DNA of 64,000 nucleotides from Actinomadura syzygii (GCF_008085905.1 NZ_VSFF01000009.1:310001-374000), one strand, 5' to 3'. Shown: positions 1 through 8,290, numbered from the stretch's first letter. Notes: generated from the letters alone by a model not told the origin. Numbers and translations are program-made.

Positions 1-665
1 GGACGGACCCGGACGTCCTGCCCGCCGCCGAGGCCGCCGCGCTGCTCGCGGGCGCGCCCTGGACGCGGCTGGCGACGCTCGGGGACAGCGTCGCCGAAGG
101 CGTCCGCGAACCCGTCCCCGGCTACCGCGACCTGTCGTGGGCCGACCGCGTCGAGGAGGCGCTGCGCGCCGTGACGCCGGGCCTCGCCGCGCTGAACCTC
201 GGCCGCCGCGACCGCGTCGCCGCGCAGGTCGCGGCCGAGCAGCTCGGCCCCGCGCTCGATTTCGGGCCCGACCTCGCGATCGTCGCGGCGGGCGGGAACG
301 ACATGCTCCGCCCGCACTTCAACGCGGACGAGGTGCGGCGCGAGCTGACCTCGATCGTGTCGGCGCTCCGCACCACCGGCGCCGACGTCGTCACGATCGG
401 CCTGTTCGACCTCACCGCCGCCGGGCTCGGCCCCGTCCGCTACCGCGAGGTCATGTCGGCCCGGACACGCCAGCTGAACGACATCGCCGCCGAGGTCGCC
501 GCCGCGCACGACGCCTGCCACGTCGCCACCCCGTACGACCACCCGACCGCCGCCGACCCCGGCATCTACAGCACCGACCGCCTGCACCTCAACGCCCGCG
601 GCCACGCGTTCGCCGCCGCGAACACCGTCCGCGCCCTGGCCACCCGCTACTTGGCGTCGGAGTAG
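1..665 (+). CDS. SGNH/GDSL-family hydrolase, 5' end outside the window
   Basis: Open from the first codon in frame (position 3), so the start lies upstream. SGNH/GDSL enzymes are serine esterases or lipases acting on acyl or acetyl esters. Visible family blocks are GDSVAEG (about 88-108) carrying the nucleophile Ser, GGND (about 289-300) supplying the block III Gly/Asn, and DRLHLN (about 580-597), where Asp and His complete the catalytic site. No signal peptide can be judged because the N-terminus is missing. The last six codons (RYLASE) are made of a 21-bp sequence that recurs at 3940-3960, so this gene's 3' end may have been set by an insertion event. Substrate is unknown. Confidence 0.87.
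   Translation, partial: TDPDVLPAAEAAALLAGAPWTRLATLGDSVAEGVREPVPGYRDLSWADRVEEALRAVTPGLAALNLGRRDRVAAQVAAEQLGPALDFGPDLAIVAAGGNDMLRPHFNADEVRRELTSIVSALRTTGADVVTIGLFDLTAAGLGPVRYREVMSARTRQLNDIAAEVAAAHDACHVATPYDHPTAADPGIYSTDRLHLNARGHAFAAANTVRALATRYLASE
645..665. repeat. Left copy of 21-bp perfect direct repeat (attL-like)
   Basis: Identical over 21 bp to 3940-3960; identity breaks at the adjacent base on each side (c versus g on the left, a versus c on the right). This copy encodes the C-terminal residues and stop codon of the GDSL hydrolase. The 3.3 kb between the copies holds accessory-type genes, so the pair may be attachment-site or target-site duplications of a small island. No integrase gene is visible to confirm this. 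Confidence 0.6.
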
Positions 666-747
666 AAACTCAACGGCTGGAGGAGTCCGGGTGGCGCCAT
701 GCGCGTAGGTGCCCGCACCCGGCAGCGGGTAGAGGGTCTGCGCCGAA

Positions 748-778
748 GCCCCCTGACCCGAGCGCCGGGGCAGGGGGC
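748..778 (-). terminator. Hairpin after the 799-1257 gene
   Basis: GCCCCCTG at 748-755 pairs with CAGGGGGC at 771-778; the 15-nt interior can extend the stem (CCC with GGG). It lies just past the stop of the leftward gene ending at 799. No U-tract is obvious, as is common in high-GC actinobacteria. Confidence 0.5.
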
Positions 779-798
779 ATCACGCCGCGCGCCCGCGC

Positions 799-1257
799 TC
801 AGACCGCGCTGACCCAGTGCGCCGCGATAGCGGTGCGCCCGTCGGCGTTGCTGAGGATGGAGGCGTTGTTGCCCTGCGAGCCGATGCCCTTGGCATAAAG
901 GCTCACGACGTCGTTGACATCAAAGGCCACCAGGACGGTCTGCCCGGCGGTGGCCTGAAGGATCAGGTTCGCGGGGCCGCCGCCCCCGGCGAGGGCCTGA
1001 CTGCCGTCGATGGGGCTCTGCCCCTTGTACAGGACGGTGCTCGCCCAGTAGTTGGTGTTCGCGGCGCCCGAATTGATCACAGAACGGGCCTGGTAGGCGA
1101 CCTCCCACACCCCGGGGAAGGGAATCGTGATCGTCAGACCCGACGGGTAGACCTGCGCGTAAGAGGTCGTGAGGGCCTGGTTGATGTCGAGCGGACCGGT
1201 CTGAACCCACATCTTGGAGGGACCCTGTAGGGAAAGCGCCCTGGCCGGTGTCGTCAT
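799..1257 (-). CDS. Hypothetical protein, C1q/TNF jelly-roll-like
   Basis: A 152-aa protein with no signal peptide, membrane segment or cysteine. It consists of alternating short hydrophobic strands rich in Thr, Ser, Ala and Gly. The pattern 'TIPFPGVWEVAYQARSVI' in the middle and a closing 'GRTAIAAHWVSAV' resemble the strands of C1q/TNF-like jelly-roll domains found at the tips of phage tail fibres and some bacterial surface proteins; this is fold-level inference only. It sits alone, followed by a hairpin, inside the segment bounded by the 21-bp direct repeats, which suggests accessory or phage-derived origin. Start is ATG at 1257. Function unknown. Confidence 0.7.
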   Translation of the reverse strand: MTTPARALSLQGPSKMWVQTGPLDINQALTTSYAQVYPSGLTITIPFPGVWEVAYQARSVINSGAANTNYWASTVLYKGQSPIDGSQALAGGGGPANLILQATAGQTVLVAFDVNDVVSLYAKGIGSQGNNASILSNADGRTAIAAHWVSAV

Positions 1258-1383
1258 GCCACAACGCTAACCAGACATCACTGAGCGTGACAGAAACTCG
1301 GCCGCCCTACTCCTATCGCCGTTCCGGCAATTGACACACCACCGGCGTGGTCGACCGCCCCTTTCACCCACCCGACCCGCACG

Positions 1384-1497
1384 TCAGCGCGCCTCCTTTC
1401 TCAACTCCGCCTCGCCCTCCATCTCCGGCCGCTTCTCCGGGGTGCTGTAAACGCGGGCGTCGTACAACAAGTCCAACCGCCCGTAGGGCCGGGTCAT
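1384..1497 (-). CDS. Possible small protein of 37 aa
   Basis: ATG at 1495-1497 preceded by a GAAGGAAG ribosome site at normal spacing, and a TGA at 1384-1386. The product begins MTRPYGRLDLLYDARVY and is charged, with no Cys, TM or signal peptide. It follows two small leftward genes but is separated from them by a strong hairpin (1537-1583). Without it, 1258-1587 would hold no gene. A second short GTG frame (stop near 1280) follows at once but has no independent support. I recognise no family; plausible, not proven. Confidence 0.35.
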   Translation of the reverse strand: MTRPYGRLDLLYDARVYSTPEKRPEMEGEAELRKEAR

Positions 1498-1536
1498 CGA
1501 TCTTCCTTCTCTCGTTCGTCGTCGGAAGGGCTGAAG

Positions 1537-1583
1537 GGGCGGCGCGGCCGGGACCGGGGGCGGGTCCCCCGGCGGCGCCGCCC
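1537..1583 (-). terminator. Long GC hairpin
   Basis: GGGCGGCGC at 1537-1545 is complementary to GCGCCGCCC at 1575-1583, and GGGACC with GGGTCCC inside extends the stem. It starts immediately after the leftward gene that stops at 1588, so it is probably its terminator. Confidence 0.55.
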
Positions 1584-1587
1584 TGGC

Positions 1588-1887
1588 TCAGCGGCGCGGT
1601 TCCCGCGCGACGTCGGGCGGCTGGGCATCGATCTTCTCGTCGGGCTCGGTGCGCCAGGCGCGTCCGGGCTCGGCCATCCGCGCGGCCAGTTCCTCGCCCG
1701 CGACGCGCAGGTCCTCGGCGATCCGGGACGAGACGCACGCCCAGGCCAACTCGCACCATCGCTCGTGCTCCACCACCCGCACGCCGTCCTGCTCGGAGAC
1801 CGCGCGCCACGACCCGTCCGGCAGTTCGTACACCGCGAACCCGGGGATCTGCCGCTCAGCCTCACGCGCGTAGCGCGGGCCCCTCAC
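1588..1887 (-). CDS. Small hypothetical protein (99 aa)
   Basis: The GTG at 1885-1887 overlaps the stop of the upstream gene (GTGA), so the two are probably translationally coupled. The product begins MRGPRYAREAERQIPGFAVY, followed by 'LPDGSWRAVSEQ' and a helical region with 'CELAWACVSSRIAEDLRVAGEEL'. There is no TM segment. Longer in-frame extensions upstream are Arg-rich shadow translation and were not used. The sequence resembles small actinomycete proteins encoded beside HTH regulators, but I recognise no named family. Part of the repeat-bounded block 666-3939. Confidence 0.6.
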   Translation of the reverse strand: MRGPRYAREAERQIPGFAVYELPDGSWRAVSEQDGVRVVEHERWCELAWACVSSRIAEDLRVAGEELAARMAEPGRAWRTEPDEKIDAQPPDVAREPRR

Positions 1888-2345
1888 CGCGCGTCCTCCT
1901 CGTCCTCCCCGACCCCGGCCTCGGCGCGCGGGAGCCGCAACAGCAGCAACGCCAACTCCCTCGGGTCGCTGCCGCGTACCTCGGTGAACGCGGCGGCGCG
2001 CTCGGCGTAGTCGACGTAGCTGCGTTGTCCGTGCCAGACCGGTTGCGTGTCGCACACCTCGAACGCCCACTCGGGAAACCACCTGCGCAAGGACGTCAGG
2101 TGCTCCATCCGCTCCGCGTACGGGAACGCCTCCTTGCCGGACGCCAACGCCGCGAGGTCAATGGCCTGGGACATCAGCCGCCCCAGGTAACCGGGGAGCT
2201 TGGCCTCGACGACCGAGTGCCCACCGATCCACTTCCCCGACGGCTCGCGGACGCCCAGCCACGGGACGGGCCTGCTCTCGACGTGCTCGATCCGCCAGCC
2301 CGGATTCTCGTCGCGAAGACGGGTCACCTTCTCAGATATCGTCAT
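1884..2345 (-). CDS. Hypothetical protein (153 aa), divergent from HTH regulator
   Basis: Start chosen at ATG 2343-2345 (MTISEKVTRLRDENPG), because GGAGGT sits about 10 nt upstream; the frame stays open further but without a ribosome site. The soluble product has a short beta-rich N-terminus ('GWRIEHVESRPVPWLGVREPSG'), a helical middle and an acidic tail (GVGEDEEDAR). It heads a leftward operon with the 99-aa gene (4-bp overlap) and is divergent from the HTH regulator at 2548, so the 202-bp gap likely holds the control region for both. No family recognised; possible substrate or partner of the regulator. Confidence 0.65.
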   Translation of the reverse strand: MTISEKVTRLRDENPGWRIEHVESRPVPWLGVREPSGKWIGGHSVVEAKLPGYLGRLMSQAIDLAALASGKEAFPYAERMEHLTSLRRWFPEWAFEVCDTQPVWHGQRSYVDYAERAAAFTEVRGSDPRELALLLLRLPRAEAGVGEDEEDAR

Positions 2346-2476
2346 CGTCAGCCGGACCTCCGTTGTCCGGTCAGGCCCCGGAACACCTGGCGTTCGCCCG
2401 CCAGCCGGGGCCGTCTTCACGTCATGTGACGCCTTCCGCACACAACGACACCGCGTCCGGGGTTAGCGTGGAAGAC

Positions 2477-2506
2477 GTTGCCTGTTGGCCGCCCGGCGTA
2501 GGCAAC
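2477..2506. promoter_or_regulatory. Inverted repeat in the divergent promoter region
   Basis: GTTGCCT (2477-2483) and AGGCAAC (2500-2506) form a perfect 7-bp inverted repeat with a 16-nt spacer, 41 bp ahead of the HTH gene start. Position and symmetry suit an operator for the adjacent regulator; binding is inferred. Confidence 0.4.
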
Positions 2507-2547
2507 ATCTGACCGACCCGGAACCGGGGTGAAACGGTGGGAAGCCA

Positions 2548-3882
2548 ATGAGCGGCGAGTCATTCGGTCAGGCACTTCTCGAACTCATGGCCGAGCACGG
2601 CATCGGCGTCCGCGCCCTGGCCAGGCAGGTGCCGTGCAACCCCGGCACCATCTCCAAGCTCTGCCGGGACGAGCGGGGCACATCGGAAGGAATGGCCAAA
2701 CGACTCGACGCGATCCTCGGTAGCGGCGACCGCCTCGTTGCCCTCCATGAGGCAACGGTCGCGGGGACAGGGGGCGCCGAGGGCGACATGTCCGCGATGC
2801 AGGGCGTTAGCGTGGGGTCATCGGCACCTTCGCAGGCAAGGGATGACGATGACGTGAAACGCCGCGCAGCACTTCAACTTCTGACCGCTCTCGGGATCAG
2901 CGCGGGGACCCTCGGCGCCGTGCCGCTCCGCCAGCTCGTGGACCTCGCCCTCACGGCCGAGCCCCGCAGGTTGGACGACTGGCACCTAGCGTGCGTCGAC
3001 CACCTTCACGCGCTTCGCACCCGACCTGCCGCACAGGCCCGCGAAGACCTACTCGTCGATCTGCTCGCCCTGAACCGTCAACTCCGCACCGCCCCCGCCG
3101 TAGACCGGACCGAACTACGCAGGGTCGAGGCTGCATTAGCGATGCTCCACGCACACCTGCTGTCCCGGCTCGGCGACCACGGGGCCGCTCTCCGCTGGTG
3201 GCGGACCGCCCGCACCGCCGCCGACGCCTCCACCGACCTCGACCTACGGCTGATGGTCCGGTGTGAAGAGGCCGGGGTGGGGCTGTATGGGCAGCGCGAC
3301 GCGGGGACGGTGCTGGCCCTCACTCACACGGCACAGCGGATCGCTGGAGACGGCCCGTCGTTCTGGAAGGCCGACCTGGCGGGGACCCGCGCCAAGGCTC
3401 TGACCATGCTCGGCCAGCACGACGAGGCGAACCGGGCGCTGACCAGTTTCGTCGGGTACGGCGGGCCGGACGCGCCGACCAGCATCCTGCCGACCCTGTG
3501 GGTTGACGACCAGGCGTACTTCGCCCAGAGCTGGGTGCACGCCGGGGCGGGCAACGAGGCGGCCGCCGACACGGCCCGCGACCTGGTGCTCAGCCACCCT
3601 GCCGCTCGCAGACAGGGCGGCGCGTCTCCCTACGCCGTCAACGTCCAGCTTCACGAGGCGCTGTGCACCATCGTGAAGGGCGGGACCGACCGGGGCGTGA
3701 GGCAGGCCACGACCGTCCTCGACACGCTCCCCGCCGACTACCGAACTCATCTGACCACCGAGACAGGTCACATGATCCTGCAGGCCATTCCCCACGCCCA
3801 GCGGCAACGCCCGGCCGTGCGCGACTTCCGCAACGTGCTCACCGCCACCGCGCCCAAGCCCGCGCTACCTCAAGGCACCTGA
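2548..3882 (+). CDS. HTH regulator with C-terminal helical-repeat region
   Basis: A 444-aa protein. Residues about 5-60 form an XRE/lambda-repressor-like helix-turn-helix ('GVRALARQVPCNPGTISKLC' covers helices 2-3). A short polar linker follows, then about 330 residues of Ala/Leu/Arg-rich paired helices resembling TPR repeats. This layout is common among actinomycete regulators that sense small molecules or peptides through the repeat region. Start is ATG 2548 after a GGTGGGAAG-type ribosome site. It is divergent from the two small hypothetical genes, which may be its targets. It is the largest gene of the block bounded by 21-bp repeats and lies near the right copy. Ligand and targets unknown. 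Confidence 0.8.
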   Translation: MSGESFGQALLELMAEHGIGVRALARQVPCNPGTISKLCRDERGTSEGMAKRLDAILGSGDRLVALHEATVAGTGGAEGDMSAMQGVSVGSSAPSQARDDDDVKRRAALQLLTALGISAGTLGAVPLRQLVDLALTAEPRRLDDWHLACVDHLHALRTRPAAQAREDLLVDLLALNRQLRTAPAVDRTELRRVEAALAMLHAHLLSRLGDHGAALRWWRTARTAADASTDLDLRLMVRCEEAGVGLYGQRDAGTVLALTHTAQRIAGDGPSFWKADLAGTRAKALTMLGQHDEANRALTSFVGYGGPDAPTSILPTLWVDDQAYFAQSWVHAGAGNEAAADTARDLVLSHPAARRQGGASPYAVNVQLHEALCTIVKGGTDRGVRQATTVLDTLPADYRTHLTTETGHMILQAIPHAQRQRPAVRDFRNVLTATAPKPALPQGT

Positions 3883-3939
3883 CCGCAGTGCGGCGGTCGC
3901 CGCGATTCCCGGTCCTGCTGCTGATAGGCGTAACGTCCG

Positions 3940-3960
3940 CGCTACTTGGCGTCGGAGTAG
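3940..3960. repeat. Right copy of 21-bp perfect direct repeat (attR-like)
   Basis: Identical to 645-665. Read on the minus strand it encodes the last residues (RYSDAK) and stop of the DNA polymerase gene; read on the plus strand the other copy encodes the last residues of the GDSL hydrolase. Removing one copy plus the interior would leave these two genes overlapping tail to tail. Confidence 0.6.
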
Positions 3961-5624
3961 CGGTCGACGATCGCTATCTCCATTGGGAACCTTGCGGGGG
4001 TGTCGCCGAACAGGAGGAGGCGCGCCTCTTCTGCTGCGGCGCGGATGGCGTCGGCGACGTCCTCGGCTTGGGCCTCGGGGGTGTGGACGACGACCTCGTC
4101 GTGTTGGAAGAACACGAGGCGCGGTTCGTCGAGTGCGGTGAGGCGGCGGCGGAGGGAGCCGAGCAGGGCTAGTGCCCAGTCGGCGGCGGTCGCCTGGACG
4201 ACGAAGTTGCGGGTGAAGCGGCCCCGGCTGCGCAGCGCCTGGGCCGCGGTCCCCCGGCCGGGCTCGGCGGGGCCGTCGTCGTCGCCCGCCGAGGTCAGCT
4301 CGCGCCACCCCGCGGACGGGGGCGGGCACGTCCGGCCGAGCCGGGACCGGACGAGCCGCCCGCTCTCCCCCGCCCGCGCCGCCGCCTCCACGTACTCGAA
4401 CGCGGCGGGGAACCGGCTCTTCAGGACGGCGAGGAACTGCACCGCCTCGCCCGTCCCCCCGCCGTACATCGCGGACAGCAGGCCGATCTTCGCCTTGTCG
4501 CGGGCGCTCACCTCGCCGGAGTCGCGGAAGGCGTCCGACAGCGCGGCGTAGAGGTCGCCGTGCGCCGCCGCGTCGGCGAACGCGCGGTCGCCCGCCAGCG
4601 CCGCCAGCACCCGCGGTTCGAGCTGGGCCGCGTCCGCGACGACCAGCGACCAGCCGGGGTCGGCGACGACCGCCCGGCGCAGCACGCGCGGGATCTGCAG
4701 CGCGCCGCCGCCGCTCGTCGCCCACCGTCCGGACACCACGCCGCCGACCACGTACTCCGGCCGGAACCGGCCGCCGCCGACCCACGTGTCGAGCCACGCC
4801 CAGCCGTGCGCCGTGTGGAGGCGCGCCAGCTCCTTGTACTCCAGCAGCAGCGGCACCGCCGGATGGTCGAGCCGCTTCAGCACGTGCGCCCGCGTCGACG
4901 GCACCGGCAGCCCCGCCGCCGCGAACGCCTTGAGGATCTGCGTCGGCGAATCCGGGTTCACGTGCGTGCGCGGGCCGAACGCCGCGTTGATGCGGTCGGC
5001 GAGATCCTGCAGCCTGCGCGGCCGCAGCCCGCCGGACGGACGCGGCCCGAGCATCTCGGTGAGCAGCGCGTCGTGCTCGTCCGCCGACCAGGGCAGCCCG
5101 TCGTGCGTCAACTCCGCCGCCACCAGCGCCCCGGCCGACTCCGCCGCCGCGAGCAGCGCGAACCCGTCCAGTTCCGCGATCGCCCGGCGCTGCGCCGCGT
5201 GCACGGCGACGACCTGCTCGATGTCGTCGCCCGCCGCGTCCCGCTCTCGGTCGTCGTCGAACAGCGACGCCTGCGCCGCCTCCTCCCTGGGCGGACGGTC
5301 GGGCGGCACCGGCTCCCCGCGCAGCCGCGCCCACGCCGCGCGCACCGAGCGGGGCTCCCCGTACCGTCCGGCGTGCCCGAGCAGGAGGCTCTCGACCAGC
5401 TCCAGGTCATGGCAGCGCGCGACCCGCACGCCCGCGCGCAGCAGCCGCGGGTACAGCCGCGCCGTGGACGGCCACACCCAACGGGGCGCGCCGTCCCGCT
5501 CCCGCTCCGCGACGGCCGCGACGAGATCGGGAACGCGGTGCACGGGGCCGTCCGCCACGCCGTCCTCGGTGAGGACCCGCAGCGCACCCCCGCCCCGCCC
5601 GTCCTCCCCGACCGCGACCCTCAC
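3942..5624 (-). CDS. Family A DNA polymerase (bifunctional 3'-5' exonuclease/polymerase type)
   Basis: A 560-aa PolA-like protein, shorter than PolA because the 5' nuclease domain is absent. Polymerase motif A reads ADAAQLEPR (metal-binding Asp). Motif B reads RDKAKIGLLSAMYG, keeping the O-helix Arg and Lys but with Leu where PolA has Phe762. Motif C is QHDEVVVH with the His-Asp-Glu triad. The N-terminal third has 'CHDLELVESLLLGH' but no clear DnaQ-type DxE motif, so proofreading may be degenerate. This compact form is widespread in actinomycetes beside the canonical polA; a repair role is usual inference. Start is GTG 5622-5624 with GGGG close upstream. The 3' end coincides with the right 21-bp repeat. 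Confidence 0.88.
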   Translation of the reverse strand: MRVAVGEDGRGGGALRVLTEDGVADGPVHRVPDLVAAVAERERDGAPRWVWPSTARLYPRLLRAGVRVARCHDLELVESLLLGHAGRYGEPRSVRAAWARLRGEPVPPDRPPREEAAQASLFDDDRERDAAGDDIEQVVAVHAAQRRAIAELDGFALLAAAESAGALVAAELTHDGLPWSADEHDALLTEMLGPRPSGGLRPRRLQDLADRINAAFGPRTHVNPDSPTQILKAFAAAGLPVPSTRAHVLKRLDHPAVPLLLEYKELARLHTAHGWAWLDTWVGGGRFRPEYVVGGVVSGRWATSGGGALQIPRVLRRAVVADPGWSLVVADAAQLEPRVLAALAGDRAFADAAAHGDLYAALSDAFRDSGEVSARDKAKIGLLSAMYGGGTGEAVQFLAVLKSRFPAAFEYVEAAARAGESGRLVRSRLGRTCPPPSAGWRELTSAGDDDGPAEPGRGTAAQALRSRGRFTRNFVVQATAADWALALLGSLRRRLTALDEPRLVFFQHDEVVVHTPEAQAEDVADAIRAAAEEARLLLFGDTPARFPMEIAIVDRYSDAK

Positions 5625-5673
5625 CCCCTGATTCTCGCCCCTGCCACCGACAGAACTCGGTCATGGAAACGGC

Positions 5674-5710
5674 AGAACCCCTCCGCGACGGGTGGGCGCG
5701 GAGGGGTTCT
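5674..5710 (-). terminator. Perfect 14-bp stem terminator
   Basis: AGAACCCCTCCGCG (5674-5687) and its exact complement (5697-5710) flank a 9-nt loop. It lies between the stop of the DUF4234 gene (5753) and the start of the polymerase gene (5624), both leftward, so it insulates the polymerase gene from its neighbour. Confidence 0.75.
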
Positions 5711-5752
5711 GGACGGTCCTGCAGCGGGGGCCAGGGCCGTAGCCCCTGAAGG

Positions 5753-6259
5753 TCAGGCGACCAGGGAGACCTGCTGCCCGGCCGGGGTGTCGCCGTAGCG
5801 GTCGACGACCTTGTTGAGCTGGATCTGGTAGTAGAGGACGCCGAAGCCGAAGATGCCGAGCAGGAAGCCGATGCCGCCGCTGCAGGACGGCTGGAGCCCG
5901 GCGGCGCGCTGCGCCTGGGCGATGCGGCCGCCGAGCTTCACCCACATGACCAGCGGCCAGATGCCGAGGGTGATGCCGCCGAACAGCATCGAGAGGAGCG
6001 CGTTGACGGCCGCGTTGTCGATGCGGCGGTCGTACTCGCTCAGCTCGTTGTGCACCTTGAAGAACCACACGAGGCCGTAGATGCCGAGCGTGATGATGGG
6101 CAGGCCGAGCCAGGCGCCGACGGGGTTGCGGCGCTTCATGTTGATGCCCGCGCCGACGGCGACGGGAGCCTGCTGCTGCTGGGGGGCGGGCGCGTAGCCG
6201 CCCTGGTGGGCCGCCTGCTGCTGGTGGTGCTGGCCCTGTCCCTGCTGGGGATAACTCAT
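5753..6259 (-). CDS. DUF4234-type integral membrane protein
   Basis: Start set at ATG 6257-6259 (MSYPQQGQGQ) because AGGAGAG lies 7 nt upstream; the longer frame to 6331 lacks a ribosome site. The 168-aa product opens with about 40 residues rich in Gln, His and Pro (low complexity, cytoplasmic). It then has hydrophobic segments beginning 'GAWLGLPIITLGIYGLVWFF', a second near 'LLSMLFGGITLGIWPLVMWV', and a third 'GFLLGIFGFGVLYYQIQL'. The 'RNP' before the first segment and 'LGIYGLVWFFK' are characteristic of DUF4234. Function unknown. It has its own strong terminator, so it is probably a single-gene unit. Confidence 0.8.
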   Translation of the reverse strand: MSYPQQGQGQHHQQQAAHQGGYAPAPQQQQAPVAVGAGINMKRRNPVGAWLGLPIITLGIYGLVWFFKVHNELSEYDRRIDNAAVNALLSMLFGGITLGIWPLVMWVKLGGRIAQAQRAAGLQPSCSGGIGFLLGIFGFGVLYYQIQLNKVVDRYGDTPAGQQVSLVA

Positions 6260-6421
6260 TAAGTCGCTCTCCTGGGAGGCGGTCGTTCTCCGGCCGACCG
6301 CCCGGTACCGTTCACCCGTTCGGTGACCCAAGACTGTAACGGCATCCGCGCACGTCGCGCGGCAGGATCGCCGACATTAATCGCAATCTTCGGCAGTTCG
6401 GGGCGAAACACCCCGCGTCGG

Positions 6422-8005
6422 CTAGCGCAGCGGGATGACGAAGTCGTCCTCGCAGGGCGGCGCCGTCTCGTGGTCGCCGCAGCCGGTCGCCGCGTAGCAG
6501 CGGACGCGCAGCTCCGACTCGGTGACGTCCAGCCGCAGGAAGCTCTTGAAGAACGGCGGGTCGTCCCAGTCGGCGAACTCGGAGCGGAAGCGCTGCGGCA
6601 GCTTGTGGACGGGGAACCGCAGCGCGCGCGGCCGCCGCCGCTCCCCGCGCGGGACGCCGAGCAGCGCGGCGACGAAGCGGGCGCGCCGGGACGGTGCCGG
6701 GTCCTTGTACCCGCGCCCCGGCTTGATGCCGAGCCGGTGCTCGACGGCGGCGGTGGCCTCCTCCGGGGTCAGCTCGAAGAGCTTCGGCAGCCGCAGCCAG
6801 CGTCCGTACAGCTTGCTGTAGCGGGAGAGGGAGTCGCCGCGCAGCGGGTAGCAGCGGAAGTCGCCCTCGTCGACGACGCGCGTGCGCGGGATCGTGTGCG
6901 TCGCGTGCATGAACGCGCCGCCGCCGCCGGACACGATGTACTGGATCGTCCGGCCGTCGGCGGTCTTGCGCGGGTAGCGCTGGTAGTTGTGGATGTCGCC
7001 GCCGATCGCCGCGACGTAGTGGTGCGCCGGGTCCTGGACGATCTCGTCGACCGTCCCGCCGCCCTCGATCGTGCCGGGACGGTGGTCGTCGTCCACGTAC
7101 AGCGGTTTTCCGGTCACGAGCAGTTTGGGTTTCGGTCCCCCGGACACTTCCCGGAGCCAGCGGCCCTGGTCACGGTCGAGGGCGCCGGTGATCCCGGTGT
7201 CGATCCCGATGACGCGCAGCGCCGGGGTGTCGACCGCCCAGTACGGCCCCGGCTGGAGGGACCGCTGCCCCGCCCCGCCCCGGAACCGCTCCCTGGCCTC
7301 CTCCAGCACGGGCCCGTCGACCTCGCCCGAGCGCCGCCACAGCAGGCGCGGGACGAACGACAGCGGCCCGCGCCACGGCGGCGGCGCGCAGTCGGCGTCC
7401 AGGCCGCAGAACACGTGCAGGAACCCGCGCAGGCCGTCGTACCAGTCGTGGTTCCCGGGGACGGCGAAGATCGGCCCCGGATAGTCCTTGTAGGGCCGGA
7501 AGAACTTGTCGGGGTACTGGCCCGCGTCCCCGGTCGGGTAGATCACGTCGCTCGCCACGACCATGAAGTCGGTGTCGCCCGCGGCGTGCAGCAGCGGCGG
7601 CACGACCGCGTACTGCGACTTGTCGCCCTCGCCGGTGTCGCCGAGGAGCACGAACGAGAACTCCGGCTCGGCCCGGTGGACGGTGAACGCGGCGGGCGTC
7701 CCCCGCTCGCGGAGCGCGGCGACGCAGCGTCGGCGGATCGCGTTCGAGGGGTCGCCGAACCAGCGCGCGATCACGTCGTTGCGGGACCGCCACAGCACCC
7801 TCGGGCGGCGCCAGGAGAAGTCGGTCACGCGCGGCGGGAGCAGCTCGGTGAACGTCCCCGGCCTGCCGCACACCCAGCCCGCACCCGCCTCGGACGTGCG
7901 CGAGTTCTCGGGATCGGGTGGGACCTCGGCGAACACAGACGCCTCCGGGCGTGAGGGGGGATGCTCACAGCCTGTCCGGAGGCGCTCCGGAGCGTCAAGC
8001 GACAT
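6422..8005 (-). CDS. Calcineurin-like metallophosphoesterase
   Basis: A 527-aa cytosolic protein with the dimetal phosphoesterase signature in order: GDTGEGD (about residue 120), GNHDWYDGL (about 185) and GGDIHNYQ (about 295), supplying the Asp, Asn and His ligands. Some 110 residues precede the domain and about 200 follow it, both longer than usual. There is no signal peptide, unlike many bacterial family members, so an intracellular phosphoesterase is likely; substrate unknown. ATG at 8003-8005 is the longest start, and a shorter N-terminus is possible because no clear ribosome site is seen. The start slightly overlaps a possible small upstream ORF (7995-8171). Confidence 0.85.
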   Translation of the reverse strand: MSLDAPERLRTGCEHPPSRPEASVFAEVPPDPENSRTSEAGAGWVCGRPGTFTELLPPRVTDFSWRRPRVLWRSRNDVIARWFGDPSNAIRRRCVAALRERGTPAAFTVHRAEPEFSFVLLGDTGEGDKSQYAVVPPLLHAAGDTDFMVVASDVIYPTGDAGQYPDKFFRPYKDYPGPIFAVPGNHDWYDGLRGFLHVFCGLDADCAPPPWRGPLSFVPRLLWRRSGEVDGPVLEEARERFRGGAGQRSLQPGPYWAVDTPALRVIGIDTGITGALDRDQGRWLREVSGGPKPKLLVTGKPLYVDDDHRPGTIEGGGTVDEIVQDPAHHYVAAIGGDIHNYQRYPRKTADGRTIQYIVSGGGGAFMHATHTIPRTRVVDEGDFRCYPLRGDSLSRYSKLYGRWLRLPKLFELTPEEATAAVEHRLGIKPGRGYKDPAPSRRARFVAALLGVPRGERRRPRALRFPVHKLPQRFRSEFADWDDPPFFKSFLRLDVTESELRVRCYAATGCGDHETAPPCEDDFVIPLR

Positions 8006-8171
8006 GCCGGGACGGCGCCGGAAGCGGTCGCGCGAGGGTGACGGAAGGGTTCCCGGTGAGTATGACCGTGGTGGACGCCGGCGCCACCCCCAGAGACGCC
8101 GACGCCACCACGACGCGGGTGTCCGCGAGCATCATGAGTCCCCCCAGAACGGCGAGCAGTCGCCTTCCCAT
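7995..8171 (-). CDS. Possible small membrane or secreted peptide (58 aa)
   Basis: ATG at 8169-8171, preceded by a weak GGACGA. The product opens MGRRLLAVLGGLMML and continues with a hydrophobic Val/Ala/Ser stretch, like a signal peptide or single TM helix, then a Pro/Arg-rich tail. Its stop falls 11 bp inside the start of the metallophosphoesterase gene, which would allow coupling. No homologue recalled; chance ORFs are common at this GC content. Confidence 0.28.
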   Translation of the reverse strand: MGRRLLAVLGGLMMLADTRVVVASASLGVAPASTTVILTGNPSVTLARPLPAPSRHVA

Positions 8172-8290
8172 GATGTCGTCCGCAGACAACCCAAGGTCCC
8201 TAAGCGGGACGTAACTGACGCTACCCGAGGGGCCGTAATGGACACGTAAATCGACCCAAACAACGGGCCAAGATCCGGAGACCGCCCAGC

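Noticed and set aside
666..3939. Integrative element with its own integrase
   Set aside because: No tyrosine or serine recombinase, transposase or excisionase can be read in the block.
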